Below, one piece after another: positions 1 to 9,296 of a DNA stretch of 64,000 bases (positions are counted from its first letter, which is position 1; each line of letters starts with the position of its first letter). Under the pieces are notes generated by a model. The model did no database searches. It saw only the letters and a program-made list of their open reading frames with translations, and was not told the origin of the DNA. This DNA comes from CAIWMF01 sp964402065 (GTDB lineage: Bacteria; Verrucomicrobiota; Verrucomicrobiia; Chthoniobacterales; UBA6821), in contig CAYOAN010000001.1 of the NCBI GenBank assembly GCA_964402065.1, forward strand, positions 402,966 to 466,965. Reading direction: 5' to 3'. The position numbers and the translations under genes were made by a program.

Positions 1-1
1 T

Positions 2-88
2 TCGGGAAACCATCAAGCTATTGCAACCTGGCGTCATGAACAAGCTATACAAGCAACCAGAAAAAAAAGACCTGATCTTCTAGGTTAG
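2..88 (+). CDS. trmD: tRNA (guanine-N1)-methyltransferase, C-terminal end only
   Basis: The frame is open from the left edge to a TAG stop at 86-88 and encodes 28 residues. They contain SGNH, then IATWRHEQA, then a KKRPDLL ending, which is the usual C-terminal tail of TrmD (SGxHxxIxxWRxEQ...RPDLL). TrmD makes m1G37 in tRNAs reading CNN and GGG codons. The catalytic knot lies to the left of the window. In many bacteria rplS follows trmD; here an orphan gene follows after 15 nt. The call rests on the tail alone. Confidence 0.72.
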   Translation, partial: SGNHQAIATWRHEQAIQATRKKRPDLLG

Positions 89-103
89 CACTACAAAGTA
101 GAG

Positions 104-1123
104 ATGAACTTGGTTAATGATACACTTCATTATTTAACAAATTCGATTACTGTAGAGCAGTTGCGAGAGTTGCACGCTGATACTTTGGAAGAGGGACTTA
201 AAGAAGTAACTCAACCTAAGAATCCAAAAAGTAACATCTTAGCTGGTAAAAACAGTGCTGTAAAAATAGAACAGCTAAAGAATGACTTAGCTAGGAGTAG
301 AGAAACGCTCATCCAATCACAAAACGAGCACTTTAAGGCTTTGATTGACAGTTTCGTTACAAAAAAGAATGCGCTAGATTTCAGGAAGATAGAAGTTGTT
401 CACCCTCGTATTTCGACATCACCTAAACATGATGAGAGCGAAGCGAGATTATCGAGCACCAAAATGAACAAATTTGATTGGCAGGGCAACAATGTTGTGC
501 TGGATGATATTGATGAGTTCGTTAGAAACTCTAATGCATTGAAAGTACGAGTTGCTAATCTTGGTAAGCAATTTGATCAAATCGGTATTATAGGAGGCTC
601 AAAAAATCAGAGAATTATTGAGCAATCAAAGTTGCTTCAATTGCAAGCAAGAGCATTGCGAGCACAACTGGTTTCTTTCAAAAAAAATGCTAATAAGCAT
701 CTTCAAGAGCGTGTTCAATATGTTACTATTCAATTAGATAGAGTCATTGATGAAGTCACTCAAATTGTTGAGGAAAGTCAACGCCACCGAAAGTTAGTAG
801 ACGGATTGGGGGTAACAACAAAGCCATCGCATAGAAAACCACTTTTGCCAACAGAAGAGAAAGAGGTTATTGATGCTCGCGAAACAGGAGCGCCTTCGTC
901 TGATGTTTTAATTAAAGCAAAAGAGAATCAAAGTTGGCTTCCAAAGTCTTTACCTCATGAGGTAGATCATGTTAACAAGGATGGAAGCGATGCAGGTACT
1001 GATGTCGAGAGTGCCAGTACAGAATTTGCAACACTGAGGGACGATGAACAATCTAGTCCAGGTTCTACAACATCTCTTTCTTCAATAAATTTGTCAACGA
1101 GCTTGGAAAGCGAGCGCTTTTAA
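104..1123 (+). CDS. orphan coiled-coil protein, function unknown
   Basis: A 339-residue protein that I do not recognise. It is hydrophilic throughout, with no signal peptide or membrane segment. Residues about 50-85 and 145-235 are rich in Lys, Glu, Gln and Leu with heptad-like spacing, suggesting coiled coils. The last 80 residues are Ser/Thr/Glu-rich and probably disordered. The start ATG at 104 follows trmD by 15 nt, so the two may be co-transcribed. The 3' end overlaps the convergent coaE-rho gene by 4 bp. Its composition recalls the other orphan at 13275-13997. A cytoplasmic scaffold or a secreted effector are both possible; the sequence decides neither. Confidence 0.6.
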   Translation: MNLVNDTLHYLTNSITVEQLRELHADTLEEGLKEVTQPKNPKSNILAGKNSAVKIEQLKNDLARSRETLIQSQNEHFKALIDSFVTKKNALDFRKIEVVHPRISTSPKHDESEARLSSTKMNKFDWQGNNVVLDDIDEFVRNSNALKVRVANLGKQFDQIGIIGGSKNQRIIEQSKLLQLQARALRAQLVSFKKNANKHLQERVQYVTIQLDRVIDEVTQIVEESQRHRKLVDGLGVTTKPSHRKPLLPTEEKEVIDARETGAPSSDVLIKAKENQSWLPKSLPHEVDHVNKDGSDAGTDVESASTEFATLRDDEQSSPGSTTSLSSINLSTSLESERF

Positions 1124-3033
1124 ATTCCTCTCAGTCCCGCCATTAGGAGTTCTGCATTCGAATCTGTGGCTTGAATATTTTCAATTAATATCTGCATTGC
1201 TTCACCAGCAGGGAGTGCGAAAAGTTGGCGGCGAAGCATGGTAATGCGATCGTACTCATCAGGGTGATAGAGGAGTTCTTCACGACGCGTAGCCGATTGG
1301 GTGAGGTGGATTGCTGGAAACGTGCGTTGCTCTGCTAGAAAGCGATCAAGGTAAACTTCCATATTACCAGTCCCTTTGTATTCCTCAAAAATGAGATCAT
1401 CCATTTTGCTTTTAGTATCAACAAGAGCTGTGGCCATGATGGTGAGGCTTCCTCCCTCTTCCACATTGCGGGCTGATCCAAAAAAACGCTTTGGAGTACT
1501 AAGGGCTTTTGCATCAACGCCGCCACTCATAGTACGACCTTTTCCTTTGATCGCATTATTATAACCACGTGAAAGACGCGTGATGCTATCAATTAAGATA
1601 ACCACGTCTTTACCAAGTTCCACCAGACGCTTGGCACGCTCGGCAACAAGTTCTGAGACCTGAACATGGCGTGTGGTTGGCTCGTCAAAGGTCGAGCTAA
1701 AAATATCGCAGTCAAGCGAAGCGCGTAAATCTGTTACCTCTTCTGGACGTTCATCAACGAGGAGCAGCATAAGGTGGACCTTGGGATGGTTTGCACGAAT
1801 GGCGAGAGCAATGTTTTTTAAAATCATTGTTTTTCCAACGCGAGGAGGGGCTACAATCAAGCCTCGTTGCCCCATTCCTAAGGGAGCAATAAGATCAATA
1901 ACTCGTCCTGTATCATTGAGGTGATTGGCTTGCTCTAAAAAAAGACGACGTGTTGGAAAAGCCGCTGTTAATTGATCAAATTCTTTTGGTGTCTTCCATT
2001 CTTCGATTGGAATTCCTTCAATGGCAGTGATGGTTTCTAATGCTAAGCGGCGATTATTCAAAATACATACTTTTCCTGTAAGGCGCAGACCAGGTCGTAA
2101 AACATATTGTTTCAATAAGGAAATGGGCACAACAACATCTTCAGGACATGGCTTAAAATTAAATAATGGCCAGCGAAGTAAGGGGGTTTCTGGAGAAAAT
2201 TCTAAAATTCCTTCCGCTGTTAACTCTCCTCCCAATATGATCTGGTGGCGTGCTTGGGCTGTGATTAGACCATGGCGAGAGGAATCATGAGGAGGAGGAA
2301 GTTCTAGTTCTTGATGTCGTTCGAGGAGCTGATGGTAGCTCAGTGCTTGAAGATCGTTCAAGGAAAGGAGAGCAGGAGGGGGAATTGTTGCTTTTTCTGG
2401 GATTTCTTGGGTTGTGGACATGGGAGAAAAAAGTAACTGAGTCAGAGCGAAAAATTGTTTTTCTAGATTTTCTTTGGAGCCATCATTCCAAAGAACAAAG
2501 CTTGCTTGAGCGATTTTTGTTGAGAGAGGAAGCTGAAGTTGAAGAAGAGCGGATGCTGTTTCTTGGGAGAGGTGACGCTGTTGAGTTAAGCGATCTTTTT
2601 GAACCTGCTCGGAAGCAGCGACTACAATGACATGATCAAAATAAGTAGCAAGATTGTTTTCAAAAAGAAGAGGGATATCAGCGATGAAAAAATAGTTGGA
2701 ATCAGCATGGGCAGTAATAGCCTGAGGATGCCAGATTTTTTTTAAGCGAGGGTGTAGAATTTCTTCGAGTTGTCTTTTTTGATGAAGAGAGGAAATAAGA
2801 AAGGATCGCAGTTGGGTTCGATCAGCTTTTCCTTGATCATCGTAAACTTCATTTCCAAAAATGCTTTTGATTTCAGTAGCGACATCAGCATTTTGGTCAA
2901 GTAATCGTGAAACCTCTTGATCTGCGTCAAAAAAAGAGTGCGTTTTTTTTTGATGCTGACAATAAGTTGCAAATAAATTCATCACAAGCGACTTTCCGCA
3001 AGCAATTCCTCCAGTAATAGCGATGCTAGGCAT
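1120..3033 (-). CDS. coaE-rho: dephospho-CoA kinase fused to transcription termination factor Rho
   Basis: One uninterrupted 637-residue frame holds two complete enzymes. Residues 1-204 are CoaE, the last step of CoA synthesis (phosphorylation of the dephospho-CoA ribose 3'-OH), with P-loop GGIACGKS at 8-15 and the ADIPLLFE lid region near 118-125. Residues 205-637 are Rho: an N-terminal helical domain (LNDLQALSYHQLLERHQEL), a cold-shock-like RNA-binding domain near 265-345, P-loop APPRVGKT at 395-402, then DERPEEV, ILIDSITRLSR, a KGKGRTMSGG Q-loop and the GTGNMEVYLDR end. Met205 sits where a separate Rho would begin (nt 2421), so an internal start could also release free Rho. CoaE and Rho are adjacent genes in Chlamydiae; here no stop separates them. 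A 7-nt repeat leader precedes the start. Confidence 0.9.
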   Translation of the reverse strand: MPSIAITGGIACGKSLVMNLFATYCQHQKKTHSFFDADQEVSRLLDQNADVATEIKSIFGNEVYDDQGKADRTQLRSFLISSLHQKRQLEEILHPRLKKIWHPQAITAHADSNYFFIADIPLLFENNLATYFDHVIVVAASEQVQKDRLTQQRHLSQETASALLQLQLPLSTKIAQASFVLWNDGSKENLEKQFFALTQLLFSPMSTTQEIPEKATIPPPALLSLNDLQALSYHQLLERHQELELPPPHDSSRHGLITAQARHQIILGGELTAEGILEFSPETPLLRWPLFNFKPCPEDVVVPISLLKQYVLRPGLRLTGKVCILNNRRLALETITAIEGIPIEEWKTPKEFDQLTAAFPTRRLFLEQANHLNDTGRVIDLIAPLGMGQRGLIVAPPRVGKTMILKNIALAIRANHPKVHLMLLLVDERPEEVTDLRASLDCDIFSSTFDEPTTRHVQVSELVAERAKRLVELGKDVVILIDSITRLSRGYNNAIKGKGRTMSGGVDAKALSTPKRFFGSARNVEEGGSLTIMATALVDTKSKMDDLIFEEYKGTGNMEVYLDRFLAEQRTFPAIHLTQSATRREELLYHPDEYDRITMLRRQLFALPAGEAMQILIENIQATDSNAELLMAGLRGI

Positions 3034-3069
3034 TTATTAAGGTTATAGGTTAGGGGCTATAGGCTACAG
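3034..3069 (-). promoter_or_regulatory. 7-nt-period leader of coaE-rho
   Basis: Reading leftward, four heptads beginning CTGTAGC, CTATAGC run up to CTTAATAA and the ATG. No Shine-Dalgarno sequence is present. This belongs to the leader class described in the findings. Confidence 0.6.
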
Positions 3070-3081
3070 AAAAATTTCTAT

Positions 3082-5214
3082 TCATCCTTTTTTCTTGGTC
3101 GGGGAAAGATCAGCCTTGCTGCCAATAGGAACTCCATCCGCGTTGAGAATTTTAGGAGTAACAAAAATAATGAGATTCTTTTTTAATTTTCTCTCAGTTT
3201 TTGATCTAAAAAGAAACCCTGCTAAAGGAATATCGCCTAAAATAGGAATTTTGTCTTCAACATGTTGGATGTCTTCACGGATGAGGCCTCCAATAATAAC
3301 GGTTTGACCATCTTTGACTGTAACCGCTGTGTTAACTTCACGAATAGTAAAAACTGGTTGGTTAATTGTATTGGTCGTTAATGTCTCAGAAAAAGGAGTT
3401 CCGCTCATATTTGTTGCTGTAACACTATAGCCAACAGTATTAATAGGTGTTCCGTAATTGATAAAACCATCAAAGTCGGTAATTTGAGGGTGTAGTTCTA
3501 ATGAAATCATTTTATGATCTGGGGTGATGGTTGGTTTTGCCTCTAAGGTAACGCCTAAGTTTTTTGAAGTCCAACTGGTTGGAAATGAGGGGGTGATAGT
3601 TGGTGGAGTGGATCGTAGTCCTCCGGTATAACTATTGGTGGCAACAGTTGAGACCGGAATCTGAGGAGGTGAGTATTGAGATGGGTAGATAAACTCATCA
3701 ACAATTTTGATCATCGCTTTGGAACCATTTTTTGTAGTAACGTGCGGTGCGGCCATGAGATCGATGCCTTTTTTCTGATTCAAGGCGCGAACAACCATTT
3801 GAAATTGAGGGGTGCTGCAAACTCCTCCAATACTGAAGATGCCTGGCACAGAAGAATCGGCAAGTGCATTACGAGCATTTCCTTCAAGTACTGTATCAAC
3901 AGAAGTGTCATTAATTGCTTGATGACCAGATCGGAGGGCGCCAATAGGATTCATCCCAGCTGTAGGAAAAGGGTAGGCAGTTGTATTTAATCCATTAGCA
4001 GATCCTCCTCCGCTCATGCTTAGACCGCTATTGCCCAAAGAAAAAGCACCTAGTAACCAATTAAAGCCTAATTCAGAAAGGTCATTTTGATTGATTTCAA
4101 TAAATTTGGTTTCAATAGAGACTTGAAGAGGTGGTGATTTGATAACGCTTTTTATTAAAGTGTCAATAAGGTCAAGGCGTTCAGGAGTGTTGCGAACAAT
4201 AAGTTTATTGGTGGAAGGAAGGTAAGTGGCACTGGACTCAATAGGAAATTCAATTCCTTTAGACTGAAAAAAATTTTTGATTGAGGGAAAAGAGGTTTCT
4301 TGATTTGGAAAAAAAGAGGAAGAAACCTCGTACTCGCGGGTTGATAATTTTTCTGTAAGCTGAGAAGCAGGGACTAGTGAAACTGCATAAGGGTCGATTT
4401 CTACTTTGCAATTAGCTTGTTGGGCAAGATAGTTTAACGCTACTCCTAATGGAACCTCATGAAGTTCTAAATTAAAATGAGGGGAGTTAGTATTATTCAG
4501 GGATTCAATGAATGCAGATTTGATAACAATATTGACACCTTCTCTTGTTAGATCTGCCTCACGGCTTTTTTCTTTTAAGTAGTCAACAGATTCATCAAGA
4601 GTGGTATCTTCTAGTTCGACCTTTGGAAGGAGGATATTGTGGAGTTTTTTGCTAATAGTGTCTGCAGGAGACAAATTGGCTTCTGTGAGGGCTAAATGTT
4701 CAGAGGATTGCGGAACTTGAGTAATCCAATCCTTTTCTACATCTGAAAGAAGATTTGCTCGTGTTGTGTTGTGAGCGTCATCCTCATTTTTATTTATATT
4801 GTGTTGAAATAGAAGAGGCGCTTTTTCTTGGGGATCGTCATGAAAGGCTTGAAGATAATTTAGTAAATGAAGGGCATCTGGATTTGTGGGGTCAGCTTCT
4901 GGAAGTAGAATCAAATAGAGTTGTTTGCGAGCTTCCTCAAAGTGCCTTTCATTAGCTAACAATTTAGCATAGGCAATAGAGTAGGTAGTAAAATCTTTTA
5001 TAACTGCTGCGCGCTGAGCTTGCGTTATCGAGGAATTTTCAGCAATTGAATCAAGTGCTTCTTGGGATTTTAAGGCTGCTTCTTTAATATGATTTTGTAC
5101 GTGTGCTTCCTCTGCTTGTTTTAAATAGCAGGAGGTTTGAGCATCATTTCCCTTTAGAAATAAGGTCGAAAAATTAACAACTAAAATATAATAAAAATAT
5201 AGTTTAACATTCAT
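3082..5214 (-). CDS. secretin (GspD/PilQ family), second of a tandem pair
   Basis: A 710-residue outer-membrane secretin. The N-terminus (MNVKLYFYYILVV) is a signal peptide. An N-terminal helical region of TPR-like character is followed by small N-domains near 190-360, including LIVRNTPERLDLIDTLI. The C-terminal secretin domain shows GQTVIIGGLIRED, KIPILGDIPLAGFLFRS and NLIIFVTPKIL. The Gly-rich GNSGLSMSGGGS stretch (about 395-406) resembles secretin gate regions. It begins 2 nt after the stop of its paralogue, so the pair is co-translated. Secretins form ring channels for pili or type II export. Expected partners elsewhere would be PilB/PilT-type ATPases, which are not in this window. Confidence 0.87.
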   Translation of the reverse strand: MNVKLYFYYILVVNFSTLFLKGNDAQTSCYLKQAEEAHVQNHIKEAALKSQEALDSIAENSSITQAQRAAVIKDFTTYSIAYAKLLANERHFEEARKQLYLILLPEADPTNPDALHLLNYLQAFHDDPQEKAPLLFQHNINKNEDDAHNTTRANLLSDVEKDWITQVPQSSEHLALTEANLSPADTISKKLHNILLPKVELEDTTLDESVDYLKEKSREADLTREGVNIVIKSAFIESLNNTNSPHFNLELHEVPLGVALNYLAQQANCKVEIDPYAVSLVPASQLTEKLSTREYEVSSSFFPNQETSFPSIKNFFQSKGIEFPIESSATYLPSTNKLIVRNTPERLDLIDTLIKSVIKSPPLQVSIETKFIEINQNDLSELGFNWLLGAFSLGNSGLSMSGGGSANGLNTTAYPFPTAGMNPIGALRSGHQAINDTSVDTVLEGNARNALADSSVPGIFSIGGVCSTPQFQMVVRALNQKKGIDLMAAPHVTTKNGSKAMIKIVDEFIYPSQYSPPQIPVSTVATNSYTGGLRSTPPTITPSFPTSWTSKNLGVTLEAKPTITPDHKMISLELHPQITDFDGFINYGTPINTVGYSVTATNMSGTPFSETLTTNTINQPVFTIREVNTAVTVKDGQTVIIGGLIREDIQHVEDKIPILGDIPLAGFLFRSKTERKLKKNLIIFVTPKILNADGVPIGSKADLSPTKKKG

Positions 5215-5216
5215 AT

Positions 5217-7580
5217 TTAGAGAGTATTGTTTTTCTTTTCAAATTTCTTTCCTGATGAGTCGACTAGCCAAACTGTTACAAAAATTAAAAGGTTCTTTTT
5301 AATGTGTTGCTCAGACGAAGAGCGAAATAGCTTTCCGACTAGTGGTAAATCTCCAATGATGGGAGTTTTGTCATTTATTTTTTGAACATCCTCTCTCATT
5401 AGTCCTCCAAGAACGATGGTTTGCCCTGAGCGAAGAGCAACCTGAGTATTAACTTGGCGCACACTAAAAATAGGTTGGTTAATTGTATTCTCAGTTAATA
5501 GCACTGGTGTTGTGGATCCAGTCGCAATTCCTTGGCCTATTCCGATAAAACTAGGGGCTTGGGAAAATATGGGATTTCCATAATTAACAAAGCCTTGGAA
5601 TTCTACAATTTGAGGTGCTAGCTGAAGGTTTATTTTCTTCTGGTCAGGATCTACGATAGGTTGAACCTCTAGCTCAACTCCAACATTTCTTCTTTTAAAG
5701 GAAGCGGGAGTGGCTGGAATTGCTGGGTTAATCCCGCCTGATTGATTTTGAGGTACCTGAGGCGGCAAATATTCACTAGGATAGGGAAAGTCTCTTGCAA
5801 TAGTGATGATAGCTTTTTTTCCACTAGAAACAGTGACTTTTGGGGACGAAAGTAAATCTACGCCTTTTTTTTGATTGAGCGCTCGTAAAACAACTTGAAA
5901 CTGAGGGTTTGTTAATACTCCTGCTAACGCTAAGACACCTGCATTTGGAGCAAAGTATCCTCCTAACAAAGTCTCTAACATGCTAGCAGTAACTGCGCTT
6001 GAACCTTGGCGATTTCCAGCGGTTACAGAGCCGGCTCCAGGTGGGCCTCCGGCAATTGTTCCTACTGGGCTTCCGTTTTGTTGAATAGGATAGTCTTGGG
6101 ATTGATAACTTGCTTGATTTCCAGCGGTTCCTCCTCCGCCATTGGCTTTCTTTCCAATTGGGAATGTGCCTAAAAGCCAATTCAGCCCTTTTTCTTGCCA
6201 AAAATTTTGTTTTACTTCAAGGAAACGGGCTTCGATTTCTACTTGAATTGGAGGGTGTTCAGTGGCGTTTCTAATTAACAGATCAATCAAATTAAGATTC
6301 GATGACGTATTCCTTACAACTAGGATGTTGTTATCTGAAAAATAGTAAGCGCTAGCTCCTTTTGGAAAAGTAATGCCCTGAGAAATAAGGGCTTCTTTTT
6401 CTGATGGAAATGAATTAGTCGTCTGTATTAAATCGGACTTTTCTTTTTGGCTATCTGGCGAAATATTGAAAAAGTCGGGGGGGACTTTATATTCCTGAGT
6501 TAGGAGAGGTTCCTTGAGCTCATCTTCTTCGTCAATGGAGCTTAATGATACAGCATAGGGATCTACCTTGATTGTAAGATTGGCTTGCTGGGCTAAATAG
6601 CGAATCGCTTCTCCTAGCGGAATCTTTGTAAGAGATAGGTGGACGTTTGGTTCAGGGTTATTATCTTTATTAGGACTCAATTTTAAGACAATATTAATAC
6701 CTTTTTTATTGGGATTTTCTTCCGAGTCATCTGCTAGGCATGCTTGTCGTTTAAGCTCCTTTAGCGCTTCTGTTACTGGAATATAGTAAAAATCGATTTG
6801 AGGAATAATTAATGAGTTGAGCTTCTTGGCTAAATATTCTTCGCTTTGGTTATGAGAAAATGAAGAGGGATTGGTAGTGTTTGTTTCATTACTAGGAAGC
6901 TTCCACTCTTTATCTAGGTCGCTTAGCATTGCTTTTCTGTCTTTCTGTGCCATGGTAACGTCCTTTTTCTCTTTTTCGTGAATAAGCTCGATTCCCAAAA
7001 GGGCAGTTGTATTAGATTTCTCTAAAGAAAGAACTTTTTTGTAATCAGAGAGAGCATTTTCCCAGGCTTCTTGTGTATAATTTATTTCAGCATTCCGTAG
7101 ATAATCTTTTATTTTTGCATGAATGGGGGGTGCGTAAAACTGGTTGTTCTTAAATTTATTTGATAACGTAATTAATTCAGTGCAATGCGGAGGATAGGAT
7201 TGGGTTGCTACTTTATTAATTAAGCAATTTGCTCTCTTTGATTCAGGAGAGGTGCTTGTCAAACTATCTTCAGTGGCAGCCAGGGTGATGGCTTCACAGA
7301 GAAGGTGTGCTGTTTTTTTCTGTAGCTCAGCAAATACAGGCTTGTCCTGTTTAATTGATTCAAGGGCATTGTAGTAATGTTTGCTTGCAGCTATGTAATC
7401 TTGTTGGATCATAGCTAGGTTTCCTTGTTGTATTTTTTCTTTGGCGTAGTCGCATCTTGCTTGGATAATTAGGGCTGCTCTTTCTGTGTTAGTTAATGAC
7501 TCAATATCTAAAAATGAGGAAGATAACAGTGTTTGATTCAGTATTAAAATCGATAGCATAAATTTATATAACTTTCTCAT
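5217..7580 (-). CDS. secretin (GspD/PilQ family), first of a tandem pair
   Basis: A 787-residue secretin with signal peptide MRKLYKFMLSILILNQTLL. Residues about 30-210 look like tetratricopeptide helices (YIAASKHYYNALESI, AWENALSDYKKVLSLEKS). N-domains lie near 265-475 and the secretin domain occupies the last 250 residues, with GQTIVLGGLMRED, KTPIIGDLPLVGKLFRS and NLLIFVTVWLV. A Gly/Ala-rich segment near 485-535 is longer than in the paralogue at 3082-5214. The similarity and order show a tandem duplication followed by divergence. It lies 42 nt downstream of the PilO/Amuc_1100-like gene. One copy could serve pilus extrusion and the other export, or the two could form a mixed ring. Confidence 0.88.
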   Translation of the reverse strand: MRKLYKFMLSILILNQTLLSSSFLDIESLTNTERAALIIQARCDYAKEKIQQGNLAMIQQDYIAASKHYYNALESIKQDKPVFAELQKKTAHLLCEAITLAATEDSLTSTSPESKRANCLINKVATQSYPPHCTELITLSNKFKNNQFYAPPIHAKIKDYLRNAEINYTQEAWENALSDYKKVLSLEKSNTTALLGIELIHEKEKKDVTMAQKDRKAMLSDLDKEWKLPSNETNTTNPSSFSHNQSEEYLAKKLNSLIIPQIDFYYIPVTEALKELKRQACLADDSEENPNKKGINIVLKLSPNKDNNPEPNVHLSLTKIPLGEAIRYLAQQANLTIKVDPYAVSLSSIDEEDELKEPLLTQEYKVPPDFFNISPDSQKEKSDLIQTTNSFPSEKEALISQGITFPKGASAYYFSDNNILVVRNTSSNLNLIDLLIRNATEHPPIQVEIEARFLEVKQNFWQEKGLNWLLGTFPIGKKANGGGGTAGNQASYQSQDYPIQQNGSPVGTIAGGPPGAGSVTAGNRQGSSAVTASMLETLLGGYFAPNAGVLALAGVLTNPQFQVVLRALNQKKGVDLLSSPKVTVSSGKKAIITIARDFPYPSEYLPPQVPQNQSGGINPAIPATPASFKRRNVGVELEVQPIVDPDQKKINLQLAPQIVEFQGFVNYGNPIFSQAPSFIGIGQGIATGSTTPVLLTENTINQPIFSVRQVNTQVALRSGQTIVLGGLMREDVQKINDKTPIIGDLPLVGKLFRSSSEQHIKKNLLIFVTVWLVDSSGKKFEKKNNTL

Positions 7581-7622
7581 ATTTAAAAAAATTTAAATTT
7601 TATTTTGTTTTAAAAGTATTTT

Positions 7623-9296
7623 TTATTCAGCTGTAATAGGTATTTTATACTGATAATAATTCCGTTGCAGGGTGAGGTAGCTATCATTAATGTCGACGAG
7701 TTGATACTCCTCGTGTTCTGCTGCGATTTTCGTATTTTCTCTTTGTCCTTCGCTTGGCAACAAATAATCCAAAGAAAAACAGTCGCCTAATTTTAGATTG
7801 ATTGTCTGTGGTGGATTAAAAATAATATTTTCCAATTTAACGGATGTTACATTAGTGAGTGAGCTTGGCTGGGGGTGATAGGGGGTTTTTTTAATAAGGA
7901 CTGTTTGTTTTTTATTCTCAAGATGTTCTAGCGTTAGTTCACTGCTGTCATAATATATGTTCTTATAACGAGTATGCTTCTCTTGATAGTTAACTAATTT
8001 ATAAGAAGTTCCTTCTATTTTGGTTCCCATTTGCGCATAGCGTATTTTTTTATTAAAAATAGGTTGGCCGTACTTGTTTTTAGTTTGTATCGCTGTGTTA
8101 GGTTGTATTTGAAATAGCTTTTCTTTGTTATTAACTTGGAAACCAAGGAAATAGAGGCTTAAAGTGTCACTTGTTATGTCCTTTTTGTGACATCTTAGCT
8201 TTGTCCATAATAGTGGGTGAGATGTTGGGTCGCTAGGATCTGAGGCAAACCTACCTGGTTCTTCTTGCGGGTTATCTCCTAGCCACTTTTCCAAATTATT
8301 GAACCCCGTATGATCTTTATCTTCAAAAAGAACATTAGGGTTGGTGTAGTCTAAATTGTTATAGATGATCCATTCATTTGGTATGGGAGGGCAAAGTGCT
8401 TGGGGGAGTTCTATTGGATCGATGAGTTTCTGATTTTGTACTGCATAATGGCGGGAAATAAATAGTAATTGCTTGGAGGGAGGAGTGATCCATTCCTTGT
8501 TGCTGTCGACACGCGTGGTTAGGCAGGTGGTATCAAGTAAGTTGATCCATAATATTACGCTGATTGTTTCATTGCCTAAAATTGGTAAGAGTCTATCTTT
8601 TGTGCACAGAGAATGATGGAGAGGTGGAGAGGGGGTGTTATTACAGACACTTACTGAAGAAATGATAAAAGGATGTTTAGAACACGCGATGGCATTGAAT
8701 AATTTTTGGAAGTTTTCTTCTCGCATTGTGATGTTAATGACAAGAGTTCCTAGTGTTGAGTTCGGAGTATTATTAGGTTGATTGCAGGGTTGCTCTTTGG
8801 TCAGTTCAAGTTTTTCGATTTTCGATTTTGGGAAAAGAAGTATTTTTTCAAAAATGTCTTTTAATAAAATCCATTGCTTTTGTTCGTATTGAGTGCATTT
8901 TTTTTGCTTTTTAGATAAAAAATACTTTCGTTCAAATGCTGAAAAAGCATCAACAGGAAGAGTGACTTTTTTGAGACCCGACTGATATTGAAGCTGAGCT
9001 ATATCTTTTTTAACTTCAGTTTCAAAATCTATAGGGTCTAGAACATTACTCTCTTCCAAATGTTCTGAGGAACGCTGATCTGGATTTTGTTGAAGTTCGT
9101 TTATTCGCTTCTTGGCTAAAAAAATTTCCTGCTCTATAGCAGACAATTTCTGTAAACATACGTTACTAAGCTTCCTTTTTTGAGATCTTAGGTAACAAAA
9201 AGTCATCGCCGTTACAGCAAGAGAAATAAAAATAGTAATGGGCAAACTGATTAACAAATAATCGGAAGAGATGCTTAATCGCTTTTGAATATTCAT
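7623..9296 (-). CDS. inner-membrane pilus-type protein, Amuc_1100/PilO-like by position
   Basis: A 557-residue protein with one N-terminal membrane segment (LLISLPITIFISLAVTAMTF), then a coiled coil of about 70 residues (AIEQEIFLAKKRINELQQ), then a mostly beta-rich periplasmic part. The start chosen is ATG at 9294-9296, which overlaps the pilMN stop as ATGA; a longer frame to 9371 would lie inside pilMN. The layout TM, coiled coil, globular domain and the position between a PilM-like gene and a secretin match PilO and Akkermansia Amuc_1100. I infer the link from context; sequence identity to Amuc_1100 cannot be judged here. It is clearly longer than the roughly 320-residue Amuc_1100. Confidence 0.55.
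   Translation of the reverse strand: MNIQKRLSISSDYLLISLPITIFISLAVTAMTFCYLRSQKRKLSNVCLQKLSAIEQEIFLAKKRINELQQNPDQRSSEHLEESNVLDPIDFETEVKKDIAQLQYQSGLKKVTLPVDAFSAFERKYFLSKKQKKCTQYEQKQWILLKDIFEKILLFPKSKIEKLELTKEQPCNQPNNTPNSTLGTLVINITMREENFQKLFNAIACSKHPFIISSVSVCNNTPSPPLHHSLCTKDRLLPILGNETISVILWINLLDTTCLTTRVDSNKEWITPPSKQLLFISRHYAVQNQKLIDPIELPQALCPPIPNEWIIYNNLDYTNPNVLFEDKDHTGFNNLEKWLGDNPQEEPGRFASDPSDPTSHPLLWTKLRCHKKDITSDTLSLYFLGFQVNNKEKLFQIQPNTAIQTKNKYGQPIFNKKIRYAQMGTKIEGTSYKLVNYQEKHTRYKNIYYDSSELTLEHLENKKQTVLIKKTPYHPQPSSLTNVTSVKLENIIFNPPQTINLKLGDCFSLDYLLPSEGQRENTKIAAEHEEYQLVDINDSYLTLQRNYYQYKIPITAE

Noticed and set aside
2419..2421. Separate rho gene starting at Met205
   Set aside because: No stop separates it from coaE, so one fused CDS is listed; an internal start is noted as possible.
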